Positions 10,101 to 22,081 of a stretch of 64,000 nucleotides of DNA are shown one piece after another (the stretch's first letter is position 1; the number at the start of each line of letters is the position of its first letter). The notes under the pieces are model-generated. The model was not told the DNA's origin, searched no databases, and saw only the letters and a program-made list of their open reading frames with translations. This DNA comes from Culex pipiens pallens (Eukaryota; Arthropoda; Insecta; Diptera; Culicidae), in the NCBI RefSeq assembly GCF_016801865.2, contig NC_068938.1:72687021-72751020 (forward strand), written 5' to 3'. The position numbers were made by a program, and so were the translations under genes.

Positions 10101-12763
10101 TAGTGCATCCATCCCGGGAATTCCCGGGACAAAAATCCCGGGATTTTTCCTAAACCGGGAATTCCCGAATCCCGGGATTTTCTATAATTTGTCCCGGGAA
10201 TTCCCGAAATTGAAAAAAAAATCATATTTTGGTCTGGAAATTCAGATTTGGTTGTGAAAATAGTAGAACAATAAAATGAATTAAAATTTGTATTCAGCAA
10301 ATCTCAGCATTAAATTGGCATTAAGGGAAAAAATATTATAATTTGAATTACCAGGTCCGCAAAATGCCTAGTGCTTTACATTTTTTCTCTATTATTTTAT
10401 TTTTTTGAAAAACTGGATATATTTACGTATATTTTCGATTTTAAATAAAAAAAAATAAATCTCATATCAAATTATTTATAATCAAACACCGGCATCTAGG
10501 GCAAATACGTACAAATGTAACGAATAAATACAGCTATTAAAGCAAAAAATATTTGCATGACGTTTTGGACTACTTCGGTTGAAACAGTAACAGAACAAAA
10601 CAATTTGTACTTCCAAATGTATTGCTCTCAAATCTCCTGTACCTATTTAGACTGTAATTCTGATTTTCCCTCGGTTGGCGGTAGTAACTTGAAGATAATT
10701 TTTAAAATATGTTTTATATAAAACAATGAATTCAAAACTTATCTAAAATTTTACATTGACTGGTATCATTTTATTTATTGTCGTTGTTTGTTTTCTAGCT
10801 GTTTTAGTCATGTCATATAAAATATATATAAAAGAAAAAAAATATGAAAGAATTCCAAAGTTTTTTTTGAATAGGTCCTATAAACATATGGAAAACAAAA
10901 GCTTATTGGACCTTTTCAAAAAAAAAAACTCAAGAATTATGTAATTTGATTCGCAAATAAAAAAATGATTAATCATACTGGAATCAAAAATAGTAGTTGA
11001 TATAAAATTCTAAACACCACAAAGACAAAAAAAAATCTTTAAGATATTTTAAAACTGTCGTCTTTGTTTAGATTGAAGTGAGGATTATAACCATTTGATA
11101 TTATTAAGCTAATTCAATGATTTTAAGCTTGAAAACATAACAAATACAGTATGTACAAAAAGTATTTACACCCCTTGGGCACTATGCACATTTTGTGATG
11201 AAACATGTAAAAAATTTAAAGTTTGACAGGAACCTTGTACTACGTTTTGTTCAGAAACTCATGCCAAACATTTTGCTACAAAAAGCTCATGAAAAGATGA
11301 TTTCTATAAAAAGTTATATAACAACTACTATTACGAAAATAAAAAAGGTGCAAAAAAAGTTTGTACACCTTTCGAAAAATTAACATAAATAATGTTATTT
11401 GTTGACAAATCACCATAAATCCAGTCTCCCAACTCCAAATAGGCATCCTAGACTGATTAAAAAAATAATTTGGATTGAATATAAAGTTTACAAACTACTT
11501 AGTATAAAAGTTTATATAACTCTGGAAATTTTATATAAAACTTATCTAAACTTAATTTTGCAAACTTTTAATTCAACTAAATGTCAATATTTTACCAAAG
11601 AATTGCTAAATAAACATTTTGGAGTGGGTATAACACCGTTTTGGGGGTATTTGTATCGATAGAATTGATTTTTCGTTGGAATTTCGTACCAACCCGGAAT
11701 TACGTTGTCGGAAAATCCGCCGGCATCTGAACCGGCCCACAATTCACAAGTCAATCTATGTGGCATCAGAAAGGGCATAAAATTTCCGATCTTTTGATAC
11801 CCATACAACTAGGTTTTCTATAGAACCCACGTTTTTAAATACCTAAGCAAAAACGTTGTTATGGTTTCGTTTGAGCAACCTGCCAAAAATGTATGGAATT
11901 TCGTAATTTTTGTTCTCGTGGATCAAACTTACTTTTTGCCCAGGTATTTAAAAACGTAGGTTTTAAAGAAAACCTAGATGTATGAGTATCAAAAGATCAG
12001 AAATTTTATGCCCTTTCCGATTCCACATAGGTTGACTTGTGAATCGTGGACCGGTTCGGATGCCGGCGGATTTTCCTACGACGTAATTCCGGGTTGGTAC
12101 GAAATTCCAACGAAAAATCTATTCTAACGATACAAATACCCCCAAAACGGTGTTATACCCACTCCAAAATGTTTATTTAGCAATTCTATGGTAATATATT
12201 GACATTTAGTTGAATTAAAAGTTTGCAAAATTAAGTTTAGATAAGTTTTATATAGAATTTCCAGAGTTATATAAACTTTTATCCTAAGTAGTTAGTTAAC
12301 TTTATATTCAATCCAAATTATTTTTTTAATCAGTCAAGGATGCCTATTTGGAGTTGGGAGACTGGATTTATGGTGATTTGTCAACAAATAACATTATTTA
12401 TGTTAATTTTTCGAAAGGTGTACAAACTTTTTTGCACCTTTTTTATTTTCGTAATAGTATTTGTTATACAACTTTTTATAGAAATCATCTTTTCATGAAC
12501 TTTTTGTAGCAAAATGTTTGGCATGAGTTTCTGAACAAAACTTAGTACTAGGTTCCTGTCAAACTTTAAATTTTTAACATGTTTCATCACAAAATGTGCA
12601 TAGTGCCCAAGGGGTGTAAATACTTTTTTTACATACTGTATAATGAAACATAGATTTTATTACTGATTCAAAAATTTCCCGGGATCCCGGGAATTCCCGG
12701 GATTCCAAAAATATTTTTCCCGTTTCCCGGGAAATTCAAAACCCGGGAAAATTGGACGCCCTA
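10101..12763. mobile_element. hAT-like MITE with CCCGGGAATT end arrays
   Basis: Flanked by a perfect 8-bp duplication GTAAAATT (10093-10100 and 12764-12771), as made by hAT transposases. Terminal inverted sequences are TAGTGCATCC on the left and the complement of GGACGCCCTA on the right. Just inside each end is a cluster of CCCGGGAATTCCCGGG palindromes (10115-10205 and 12678-12750). The element would be about 1.17 kb without the nested 1.49-kb fold-back at 11147-12638. There is no transposase gene. Confidence 0.85.
11147..12638. mobile_element. Tc1-type fold-back element, 1.5-kb palindrome
   Basis: Flanked by TA on both sides (11145-11146, 12639-12640), with ends starting CAGTATGTACAAAAAG. 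The left arm (about 11147-11838) and right arm (about 11946-12638) are near-identical reverse complements, leaving a spacer of roughly 100 bp. Mirror-image open frames occur in the two arms for this reason. CAGT next to TA is typical of Tc1-like elements. It is inserted in the hAT-like element at 10101-12763. Confidence 0.85.
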
Positions 12764-12771
12764 GTAAAATT

Positions 12772-14154
12772 ACCGGGAATTCTTGGAACTTGAAGTCTTT
12801 ATGCTATTCATTTCGCAAGTTTTTTTTTAACAGGTATAAATTTTCCGAAAAGAAGTATTTTTTTTATTGTTTAGGGCACTCAACTTTTCAACAAAATATC
12901 GAGTGAATTCCTAAAATGTGATTTAAAATTATTTTTGTCTTCTTTGCCAAAACTACTTAAAAATTAAAATATTTGAATGCCTTTATCTTGGGTGGAGATT
13001 TTCTGATAGATTAAGTGTTTACAGCAAAGTTCTTCACTCTAAAATGATTGATCTCTATTATTTTTTACTGTATCAAATGTTTAAGACAAAAACAGCTGTT
13101 AAGGCATTTTTAAATATTAGGGTTGGTTTTATTTTTTTTTTCACGTGATCGGTAAATTTCACAAAGTTTTGGTCAAGATATTTTGCAACTTGAAAAATTA
13201 AGGTTAGTTTAAATCAATCAGAAGAGTATTTAATTCAAGGCAAATCTTCGCAAATAATTATCCAATTTTGAAAATCGAATTTGACCCATTTGAAAACACA
13301 GTATCATCCCGTTTTTGGCACCACGACTTTTCGACACATTTCTTTTCGTAAAACATGACTGATGAATGAGACTTACTTCATTTTTATTTCAAATTAATGA
13401 TCGAAAACCAATTTAAAACTTCACACAATAATAATCAATAAAAAATTGAAGTTATTTTTTGGCAAACAGAATTATTTGAAAAATTCGTGTTGCCAAAACC
13501 AGATGGCACTGTACAGTTGAATATGATTTAAATATTTTTATTATATAATTGCTTTCTTTTTTTATATAATTGCTTTCTTTCATAAAACCTTACAACTTGT
13601 GGTAAGTGGCTCAAACCAACAGAAAAAATATTTTTACCAGATTAAGATTTTTTAAGAAGATTTCTACAAATAATTGGAGACTGGTGTTCAATTCGCTTTT
13701 TTAAGGTTTTTTTTCCACTTGAACAATTTTTGCGTACTCAGAGGATGATTTGTTGAGATCATAAACTATTTTCGTTTTTTCGTTGAAAACTGTGTGCTAT
13801 GTTGTGAAAGATCCAAAATTTATCTTTGGATCAATTGTGATTTTTTAAAATATTTTTTTTTATTAGGGCGTGTCTAGTTCAATATTTTCAACAGTATGAA
13901 CTCTGAAAAGATCGCACGATTTTTTGTCGGTATCTTTTCTCTTCCTTTTATTTTTAATTGCTTTTTTAGATTTTATTTGATTTATATTCTTTGATACTTA
14001 TTTCACAAATTGAGCTTACGTTACATTTATGGTGTAATAAATTCATAGATATTTCAGCTCTATGGCTGAAACCCACTTTTCACAGAGCGATTGAAGCTTC
14101 TATACAAACATGTGCGGGAAAATTATGTTTTTGCTTATGTTTTCAACGATTTAC
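12772..14154. other. AT-rich intergenic DNA, no feature found
   Basis: Low-complexity A/T-rich sequence. A short exact duplication, 'tttatataattgctttctt', occurs in tandem at about 13539-13580. No gene or clear transposon boundary was found. Confidence 0.5.
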
Positions 14155-14162
14155 ATCGGTAC

Positions 14163-14567
14163 TAGGGTGGTCCAAATCCGGGCTATTTTGGGGCTACCCC
14201 ATGGACCCATAACTAGGCTAAATTCCAAATTTGAGGTCATTCTGACCACGGGAACCCCTCCCTCCAATCGCTTGAAGTTTGTATGGGGAAAATCGTCAAA
14301 ATGTATGGAGAAAAGCAACTGTTTCAGTTTTTTACCTGTGGAGGGCGCAATAGTCGTCCAATCTTTATCAATTCTCAGATGTAGAACCTTCATTAAATTT
14401 TGAACAACTTTCCCGAAGACATCATATTTTTAGGATTTTTCTTCAAGTGATTGGAGGGATTGGTTCCCGTGGTCAGAATGAGTTCAAATTTGGAATTTAG
14501 CCTAGTTATGGGTCAATCTTTGATTTCAGGGGGTAGCCCCAAAAAAGCCCGAATTTGGACCACCCTA
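14163..14567. mobile_element. hAT-like MITE, 405 bp, intact 8-bp target duplication
   Basis: Flanked by a perfect duplication ATCGGTAC (14155-14162 and 14568-14575). The ends are TAGGGTGGTCCAAAT and its complement, with an inverted arm of about 110 bp that includes 'ggggctacccc', 'cctagttatggg' and 'cgtggtcagaat'. It is non-coding. The 8-bp duplication together with a TAGGG terminus is diagnostic of hAT mobilisation. Confidence 0.85.
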
Positions 14568-14745
14568 ATCGGTACCGTATTCATATAGGCCAGATTCATG
14601 AATTTTGTTATTTTTAGCTTTTTTGAGAATAATAAAAACATTTTTCATTGATAATTGTATGGAAACTTCAAATGATTTGCGAAACAGAGTTTTCAATAAA
14701 GGCCTAACATTTTGAGTGTTTGTTTGGTGTTGAAAATTGCTGTAC

Positions 14746-14919
14746 TTAGGGTGAAACGGGAAGGGATATCAAAACCACGACTCGTGTTTTTGAAAGCACC
14801 TTTACCTAACTTAAACAAGTTTTTTTTTCTTTTGCAGACGATAGATATAAAGATAGCAAAGCCTTCTGTCGAGTTCAGAAATTGATTTCAGTTGAACGGG
14901 CGTCCCGTTTCATCTTAAA
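14746..14919. mobile_element. Probable small MITE with GTGAAACGGGA ends
   Basis: The left end 'ttagggtgaaacggga' is mirrored by 'tcccgtttcatcttaa' on the right. The span is about 174 bp, with no open frame. The target duplication is not clear, so the boundaries are approximate. Another piece of similar sequence ('gtcgtcccgtttcagt') lies near 15284. Confidence 0.5.
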
Positions 14920-16917
14920 TAATCATCCCATCTCATATATATGTCTGTACTCTCAACTTTGGCGGGGGCCTATAGTATGAATAGAGCAGTAGTTTTGAAG
15001 GCAGTAAAAAACAATAAATTTGGAAATAGATGGGTGGAGTTTTCAATACATTCCAATTGTAAATAATAAAAAAATAGCAAAATCTTGAATAAAATGTAAA
15101 AGTTGTGCTAATTTCGCAACAGTTTAGATCTAAATTTCTTAATAACCATCGTCCACTAAATATTTTAAAATATGTAGATCACTTTCCTGGAAACCTTGCC
15201 AGGTTCATCAACCCTTACAAGTTTTCACTTTCAGAAATGATGTCACTCTCGTGCTGCACAACCCCACAGCCTTGAAGCCAGTCGTCCCGTTTCAGTTTTG
15301 ACAGTAAATCAAACGTAATCTTTTTTACCTTGAAGATTTGTCCATTTTCCGGCGAGATTTATAATCCTTCGTCCGCCGCCTTTGCTGATCAGTCTGCTGT
15401 TTCTGCTTCTGCTGCTTTTTTCACGCGCAAAGGTTCGTGCGGTTCTTTCGTGAGAGGTCCTCTCGGCCGCGATGATCACTCTGCTCTTTGATTTTCGCGA
15501 CTAATTTAATTACGTACACACATACAGCGGGGGCACGCACTCACACACACACACAAACACGTTCGATCACACACGATTTTCCTCTTCCGCTTTTGTCGAG
15601 TAAAAACTCAAGCACCATCCAATGTAACTGAACTTTTAAACCGAGTGTGAGACTTTTGAGAAACACTGTTGGGGTGGTTTTTCATTCACTCGTTGAAAGA
15701 ATTCACGATAATTTCCATAAATCAGTCGGCGTGCTCGTCTCAAGGGGGAAGATTTTTTTTCTATTTCTTTTTAACGGGGGGTTAAACACTTTTTGAATAC
15801 TCTTGTTGACTTCACACCTTGAACACTTCTAGATCGCTGCCGGTGGTGCAATTATCATTCTTCATTCGATGAGGATCTTCCGTTGTTTTGCTTTTCTCTT
15901 TTTGCTCGAAATCGGTCACTTTTCTTTCTTTTGTTGTGCGATTGTCGGTTCCTCTCTGTCTACTCGCCGTTTGAGCGCAATATTTCCCATAAAAGGACAA
16001 TATTTGAACAATAGACAGCAAACGAAAAATTAAAAAATAAAGTGAGAAAACCCGACAACACTGCTGCTCTATAGTCACAGGCTTAAAGTTACGCGTTCCA
16101 TCGTCCAACTCACACTGAGTGGTCGGGTGGAAAATTTGCACGAGAAAATTCAGAATTTTCCTACTCGGCGACGACGTTTCCCGAGTCGAGATCGCCGATC
16201 GTGGTCGTCGTCGGGACGCCCACCGTTTTTGTCAAACATCACCAACACCACCACCACCACAACCTGTCGACAGTTGACCGCGTCCACACACAACTTTAAG
16301 ATTAAACCCAAACCTAGACGTTGCGATGTGACGTTCTCGGGTACACTTTGGTTGTCGTATTCTAGTGTTATGGGCAGAACTTGTGTGAATGTAGGGAGGA
16401 AACAGTACATGTCAGAGTTTTCTTTGATTCAACAATGTTAGATAAAACTAACGCAAAATGTGCAAATTATTAGAGTGTTTATAAGAAATCAAAATTAATT
16501 TTCTAAATCACTACTATATTTTCTAATAATTTTTCGATTTCGATTCCAGGTCCAGCATTTTTTTCTAGTTTTTATTAACAACCTACTCAAATATTGAAAA
16601 AAGGCTAATTTTTAAATAAATATCTTAAAAATTATAAGAAATTTTTAATTTCAATTATGTTTCACTGTATGCTCATGATTGAAATAACAAAAATATGTTT
16701 TACAAAATATTTTTTTCTAATGTTGTGATGTGATTTGTCAAGGCTATCCTAAAATTATCGTAATGGCCTAACAAAAATAAGCAAACCTATTTTTTCTAAT
16801 TTAAAAATCAATTATAAATTGAAATTTCCGTTTCTAAATTTTGGCAATTTACTTTTAATCCTGGAAATGCAAATTCAGTAGAGTGACAAGAAAAATTTAA
16901 AATTTTGTTAAATCTTA
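14920..16917. other. Unique DNA with GC-rich island
   Basis: From about 15340 to 16400 the sequence is GC-richer and not repeated in the window. It contains a CA-rich tract near 15540-15560, a CAC-rich tract near 16245-16262 and CpG-bearing runs near 16163-16225. Open frames overlap on both strands and show no domain. A promoter or non-coding exon is possible. From 16440 to 16917 the DNA is AT-rich with nothing identified. Confidence 0.4.
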
Positions 16918-16918
16918 A

Positions 16919-18038
16919 GAGATACCCCCTGGCTCGATTCTTTAGATAATAATCAGTAAACTATGCCTTTTTTTTAGCCAAATCGGCTATGGTTTAAGGC
17001 TATGGTTTGTTATCGTTGAAGTTTATATGGGGAAAATCGCGAAAATGTGGGGGAAAACATCGCTTCAGGATTTTGGCAGCAGGTGGTGCACTGTCCATGT
17101 TCGCATAAATGTCCCATATGCAAAAACAACAAGCTGAGAAAAACGCATTCGAAGTTTGTTCCATACATATGACTACGTGTTAAGTTTTCGTGAAAAAAAA
17201 CTGGATTTCCTCTTGATTTCTAGAACAAAGTACTGGATGTTATAGGATCTTTTGAAAGAGCACACGATTTTGAACCAAACTGCATCAATAACTCGAAATC
17301 GATTAAAATGCATATGGGACATTTATGCGATCGGGGGCAGTGCAGTACTCGCCCAAAATTGCTCAAGTGTGAGATTCTTCTAGGAAATTCAATTTCCTAC
17401 AACTTTGTCGAAGGGTGCAAGAAGATCCGAGTTACTCCTGAGGAGTTATTAGCAACGCGATGATAAGAAATCGGCTTATGTTCTTGAAAGTATACAAGGG
17501 GTATGTAGGAAGTATATAAGAAAATACTTTTTACTAAAAAAATCACCAAAAATCAGGATCAACTCGGATTGTTTTGCACCCTTCGGTAAAGTTGTAGAGA
17601 AAGTCGCATTAGACTCGGTTTAGGGTCCCATACGTTGCTATTGAATTGTTTGAAGTTTCGATAAGTAGTTCCGACCCATCGTTGGTAAGGTAATTGAAAA
17701 CCCTTTCCAATTTGTCCAAAACATTGATGATCTGGCAAACCTGTCTCAAGTTATGACCACTTCAGTGGTATTTGTGTACTTTTTTATTCCGGATCTAAAA
17801 AAATAGATGAAATTTGTGTTCAAATGTATGTGTACCATCATGTCACCCACTGTTTGTAAAGAGTGAGGAAGGCACCAACCACATAGGTGGATTCAGTTAG
17901 TTTTTCTGCATACATTTTTGCGATTTCCCCATATAAACTTCATCGATAAAAAGCGACCCTTAAACCTTAACCGATTTGGCTTAAAATTGGCACAGATATT
18001 TATTTTTGCCTAACGAATTGAGTCAGAGGGTATCCCTG
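16919..18038. mobile_element. 1.1-kb MITE with ~120-bp inverted ends
   Basis: The left end ('gataccccctggctcgattc', 'agccaaatcgg', 'gaagtttatatggggaaa') is mirrored at the right by 'tttccccatataaacttc', 'ccgatttggct' and 'gagtcagagggtatcc'. A second internal inverted pair is 'cgcataaatgtcccatatgc' near 17102 and its complement near 17311. It has no coding capacity. A fragment of the GAGGAAGGC repeat lies inside at about 17861-17890. Confidence 0.65.
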
Positions 18039-18120
18039 ATGTCGTTTTTTGTATATTGCATTTATTTTCCACCAAAACATATCAATACATGAAAAACACA
18101 ATCGAAAAGAGGGTAAAACA

Positions 18121-18877
18121 TGCCATCAGGGGTCTGAGGGTTTATTGGTCATAAAAATTTCTGCATTTTTGTATGGCCCAATAGGGTGCAACATCAAAAA
18201 TCAATTTTCCAGCACAGCACTTTTTCAGTTCCTTTTGGGTCCCTAAACAACTCCCCAAAGTTTGGGACCGATTGGTTTAGTCCTCACTTTGCGCAAAGCG
18301 ATTCAATTTTCTATATAAATTTGTATGGAGAAAACCATATTTTTTCATTATGATTTTTATCAAATCCACGTTTCATGCTATATCAAAACCGGACTCATGT
18401 TCGGATGCCCAAGAGAGTATGGTGCTAACTTGCTCCTGAAAGAAGATATAGCGTCCTCGAAACTCGTCTAAAACGTGATTTTCGAGCAAAAAACACGTTT
18501 TAGACGAGTTTTGAACACGCTGTATCTTTTTTTAGTGGCAAGCTAGCACCATACTCTTTTCGGGAAAGTTGTAGGGGACATTCCAGAGCATCCGAATATG
18601 AGTCCGGTTTTGATATAGCATGAAACGAGGATTTGATAATTATCATAATCCAAAAAATGGTTTTCCCCATACAAATTTATATGGAAAATTGAATCGCTTT
18701 GCGCAAAGTGATGACTAACCAATCGGTCCCAAACTTTGGGAAGTTGTTTAGGGACCCAAAAGGAACTGAAAAAGAGCTGTGCTCACTAAATTCGGACAAC
18801 TTTTTTTTCCATACAACCATATTACACCCTAATGACCCAATCACACACTCCAGACCCAATGTCACTCCCGATGACGG
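18121..18877. mobile_element. Fully palindromic MITE of the CCGTCA family
   Basis: The arms mirror each other across the whole 757 bp: 'ctttgcgcaaagcgattcaa' near 18287 pairs with its complement near 18691, and the centre is 'cgtctaaaacgtgattttcg' against 'cacgttttagacgag'. The ends carry the 'catcaggggtc' / 'cactcccgatgacggta' motif of the 9222-9758 family. Overlapping frames on both strands are mirror artefacts. Confidence 0.7.
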
Positions 18878-18879
18878 TA

Positions 18880-19460
18880 GCTGTATGTCGATGTTTTCTC
18901 CTCTAAAACTTAATTGCGTGCTTTCAAAAGTATTTTTTCTAATTTCAGCAAATTTTATTCGAACAATGGTTAAACTATTTCGGCCGAAAATGTATCTCTG
19001 GTCGTACAATTCTTGGTGTTGGTTATGGCGAATATTCCGTCCATCGCCACACCGGTAAGCGCACACACCGTGGCAGAACCGCGAGGCGTGGGTTTGCTCG
19101 TGTCCGCCGTCGGAGACCGCCGTCCGACGGACGACCGACCGGTCCGAGGGCGAGGCGGACTGATCGGAACAGTTGGCATTGATCCTATTTTAGAACCTAA
19201 ACACACACGACGGCTGCCGGCGCGCGGAAAACTCTATGTGTGCGCGCAAAAGAGCGAAAGAGAGAGAGAGGGAAAATGTGTTTGTGTGTCTGTACGAAGA
19301 TCGCTCAAGGAATTATTTTTGGGAAAATTGAAAATCTTTGGCCGACAACTGGCCAGCCAACCGGCCTAAGCCAGCAGCGGAGAGTGCGCGCGTGTGGAGA
19401 ATTGAACCGAGAACGAACCGACGTGCTGGGGTTGCTGGGGCCACAGAGTGCGTCCCTGGT
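18880..19460. promoter_or_regulatory. GC-rich unique island, possible promoter or 5' UTR
   Basis: About 19050-19460 is one of the most GC- and CpG-rich unique stretches on the left side, with repeated GACGG/CCGTC-type words (19105-19165), a GA-repeat (19255-19270) and no repeat copies elsewhere in the window. Open frames exist on both strands but have no recognisable domain and no phase-compatible exons nearby. I treat it as a possible regulatory region or non-coding first exon of an unseen gene. Confidence 0.3.
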
Positions 19461-20027
19461 AGGGTGGTTCAAATTTAACATTGTCGGTAAATTACTTGTT
19501 TTTAAGTTGCAATTTATTTTCCCTCTTATATCAAACATGTTAAATTCTCGTATGTTCCGCGGGTTAATACAATCTAATTTTCCCATTCCTACTACACTCA
19601 AACCCCGTTGGTTTGACACCAACTGTTGTCAAACGAACGGGGTCACTTTTTAGTTTGACACCCCTTTTATACGGAGTTTACACATACTACCAAATGTTTG
19701 TTTAGATGTGTGCGTGAGCGCCGTGTAAAAAGTGACAGTTCGTCACTTTTTGGTTTGACTTCGACCAACCAACAGGGTACAAACTAAAAAAGTGTCAAAC
19801 GAAAAAGTGACCAACCACCGGGGTTTGAGTGTACTTTTATTTCAAAAATTTTACAATTTTTAATTTCAATCAGTTCTCAAGATTTTCGGTTTGATAATTA
19901 AAAGTTGTTTCATATAAATTAAATATAATAAAATTATTTGGTATGATTCACGCATTTCAGAATTCGCTATGACATCATAACAAGTTGCAAAAAATTATAC
20001 AGAAAAAAGTCAAATTGAAACCACCCC
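19461..20027. mobile_element. Probable MITE with AGGGTGGTTCAAATT end
   Basis: The left edge TAGGGTGGTTCAAATTT resembles the complement of the right edge 'caaattgaaaccacccca'. The element is interrupted by the TA-target MITE at 19595-19831. A matching target duplication was not found, so this call is tentative. Confidence 0.45.
19595..19831. mobile_element. 237-bp TA-target MITE, copy 1 of 3
   Basis: Flanked by TA (19593-19594, 19832-19833), with inverted ends CACTCAAACCCCG. Inside are repeated blocks of 'aaaaagtgac', 'gtttgaca' and 'gtcaaacgaa'. Copies at 31999-32236 and 37247-37484 are highly similar. TA duplication indicates Tc1/mariner-type mobilisation. It is non-coding and nested in the repeat at 19461-20027. 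Confidence 0.85.
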
Positions 20028-20315
20028 ATGGCCCCTACTCTGATCGGGGGGAGTCGTTTGTATGCGGAGCGAGGTCATGCGCAGAGGCGCCCAAGATCAG
20101 ATGAGTGCTCTTCCTGTTTGGTGTGACTTGTTGGATATTGATGAGGATCAGAAACCGGCGTGGATGGAGATCGAACGTGACCGTTCAATTGGTGGTGTGA
20201 AGTTATTGCTCGTAACTCACATCGGTACTCAAATTACTACAACTTTTTTGTGCTTTTATTTTGAGTTTTTGGAGTTGAAAGTCTAACCACGACGAAAAGT
20301 TGAACTTTATTGTAC
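20028..20315. other. Unique segment with an unassigned open frame
   Basis: About 20062-20286 has an open frame of 74 codons on the plus strand with balanced composition and no repeat copies in the window. No domain is recognised and no flanking exons in phase were found. It could be an exon of an unknown gene or chance. Confidence 0.2.
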
Positions 20316-20323
20316 GTGATGAT

Positions 20324-21577
20324 TAGGGTTAGTGAAATTTCACGATTTCGCGGACAGCGTGAAATCCGCGAAATTTGGCTTTTTCCGCGAAATCCCGTGA
20401 AATTTTATGTTTGTGTGAAAATGTAACGATTTTCCTCAAAATATATCATCTAATTCAAAAAGGAATAAAAATAACTTTATGAACTACCGTAGAATTAAAA
20501 GAGTGAATACCCTGGTTTAATTACTAATATAGGGTTAGTGATTTTTTACGATTTCGTGAAATTTATCAATTTTCTAAAATCTTTTTTTTTAATAACAACA
20601 ACAACTTAATAAATATTTCATCCAAAAAGACAATTTCATTAAATATTATTAGTTTTCAATTAAAAAGCTTGAATATACAATAAACATGTATGTCAAGTTG
20701 ATATGAACAATTTGAAGAAATATTTAGTATTTGAGTTTTTTTTAAACTAACTAAATTTAGTAATATTTTTAATTGCTGCATTAAAAATTTTACTGTTATT
20801 TTATTTGAATGGTTTAGTTTTAAAAGAAATTAAAAGAATTAAGCTTTGTTTTATTAAAAATAAAATGAAGAGTATTTTTTATCTTTGGAATCATATTTTA
20901 AAACATATCAAATTTTCGTGTAGGGCCTGTTTAATTTTAACACTATTTGTTTATTTTGGTGAATTATTACAGTGAAAGTTAAAAATATTACTTACCTTTT
21001 TTTTCTCTCTCATTTAGAATAAAAATTTAAATTTTGTTAAAAATGATATAATTTTTGCAAATTGTTAAATTTAGTTTTTGAAAAAAGAGCTAAAACCCTT
21101 AAAAAATATGTCACAGAAAATTTAAATTATTTTTCTCATTTTGACCGTAGAAGATTGTTAAATCTTGCTTTGATATTAAATTCAATAAAATGTAAAATGA
21201 TATAATTGAAGCAAATTAGCGAAAACATTTAAGCTTGATTAGTCGAATATTAAAAGAGCAGTTCAGTAAACGAGAATACGCGTGCCCTACATTTTGTTTC
21301 AAAATATGTGTAGAGCCCATCCCTAAACCTGAAGGATTTTTTTGAAACCAGGAGATTTTTTTTGTGTCGCATTCAAATTAAGTGAAGATTTTTTTTAGTT
21401 TATTGAAGAATAATATATAATGAAGCATAAAAAGTAGTTTCTGTGATTTAAACATAGGATTTTCAGAGTCATTTGAACATTTTTAAAGTTCCGCGAAATT
21501 TGCGTGAAATTTGGTGTTTTGAAATTGTGGTCCCCGTGAAATTTACAATTTTCGAGCGTGAAAAATCACTAAGCCTA
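20324..21577. mobile_element. hAT-like MITE with CGTGAAATTTC end arrays
   Basis: Flanked by a perfect 8-bp duplication GTGATGAT (20316-20323, 21578-21585). The termini are TAGGGTTAGTGA and the complement of TCACTAAGCCTA. Just inside each end lie clustered words such as GAAATTTCACG, CCGCGAAAT and CCGTGAAATTT (20330-20405, 21488-21560). The interior is very AT-rich and non-coding. The design parallels the CCCGGGAATT elements but uses a different motif. Confidence 0.85.
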
Positions 21578-21589
21578 GTGATGATAATT

Positions 21590-22073
21590 CAATTGCGTCA
21601 CATGATTAGAAGGTATTTTCAAATCGAAAAAAAAACAGGTCCGATATTTGGAACATAAAAGAAGGGTTCTTTCGTGACATACTCCGGCGTTCATCGAATA
21701 TTGCGTCGAGGGGTCTAGAGCAAGTTTTTTTTTTGAATATTTTTTTTTCGATTTATTAAGAAAAATCGGTAGGCGGTGTTCACCATATAAAAGGAAATTA
21801 AATCCAGAATTGTTGTAGAAAGTCCCTTTTCATTTTACAAAATCGGGCATATATTGGGAAGAGCCCCTCTTTTATGGTACCAAATATCAAGCTTACCGAT
21901 TTTGTTTATCTTTATGTTTTAAGAAAAATATACCGTGTTTTGATTTCAAATTCAATTTAGCTATAAAAAATTATTTTTAATATTTTTTTGTCCAGTTTTA
22001 CAATATTTTTCAAAAACATTTTTTCCCAAAATAAATATCTCCTAAACCAATTTTTGCATTATCACGCACGTTG
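21590..22073. repeat. Diverged repeat also present near 32300
   Basis: Phrases such as 'ggcggtgttca', 'ggaaat(t/c)aaatccagaa' and 'ttttacaaa(a/g)t(c/g)gg' recur in 32390-32480. Boundaries and class are unknown, and no open frame was found. Confidence 0.4.
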
Positions 22074-22081
22074 GTTCAGAA

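Noticed and set aside
11195..12590. Two related small protein genes facing each other
   Set aside because: Both frames lie in the mirrored arms of the Tc1-type fold-back element, so they are the same sequence seen twice.
16127..16441. Possible protein gene in the GC-rich island
   Set aside because: Frames overlap on both strands, lack a recognisable domain and are dominated by CAC/ACC simple sequence.
19240..19653. 137-codon plus-strand frame
   Set aside because: It starts in GA-repeat DNA and runs into the MITE at 19595, so it cannot be a conserved gene.
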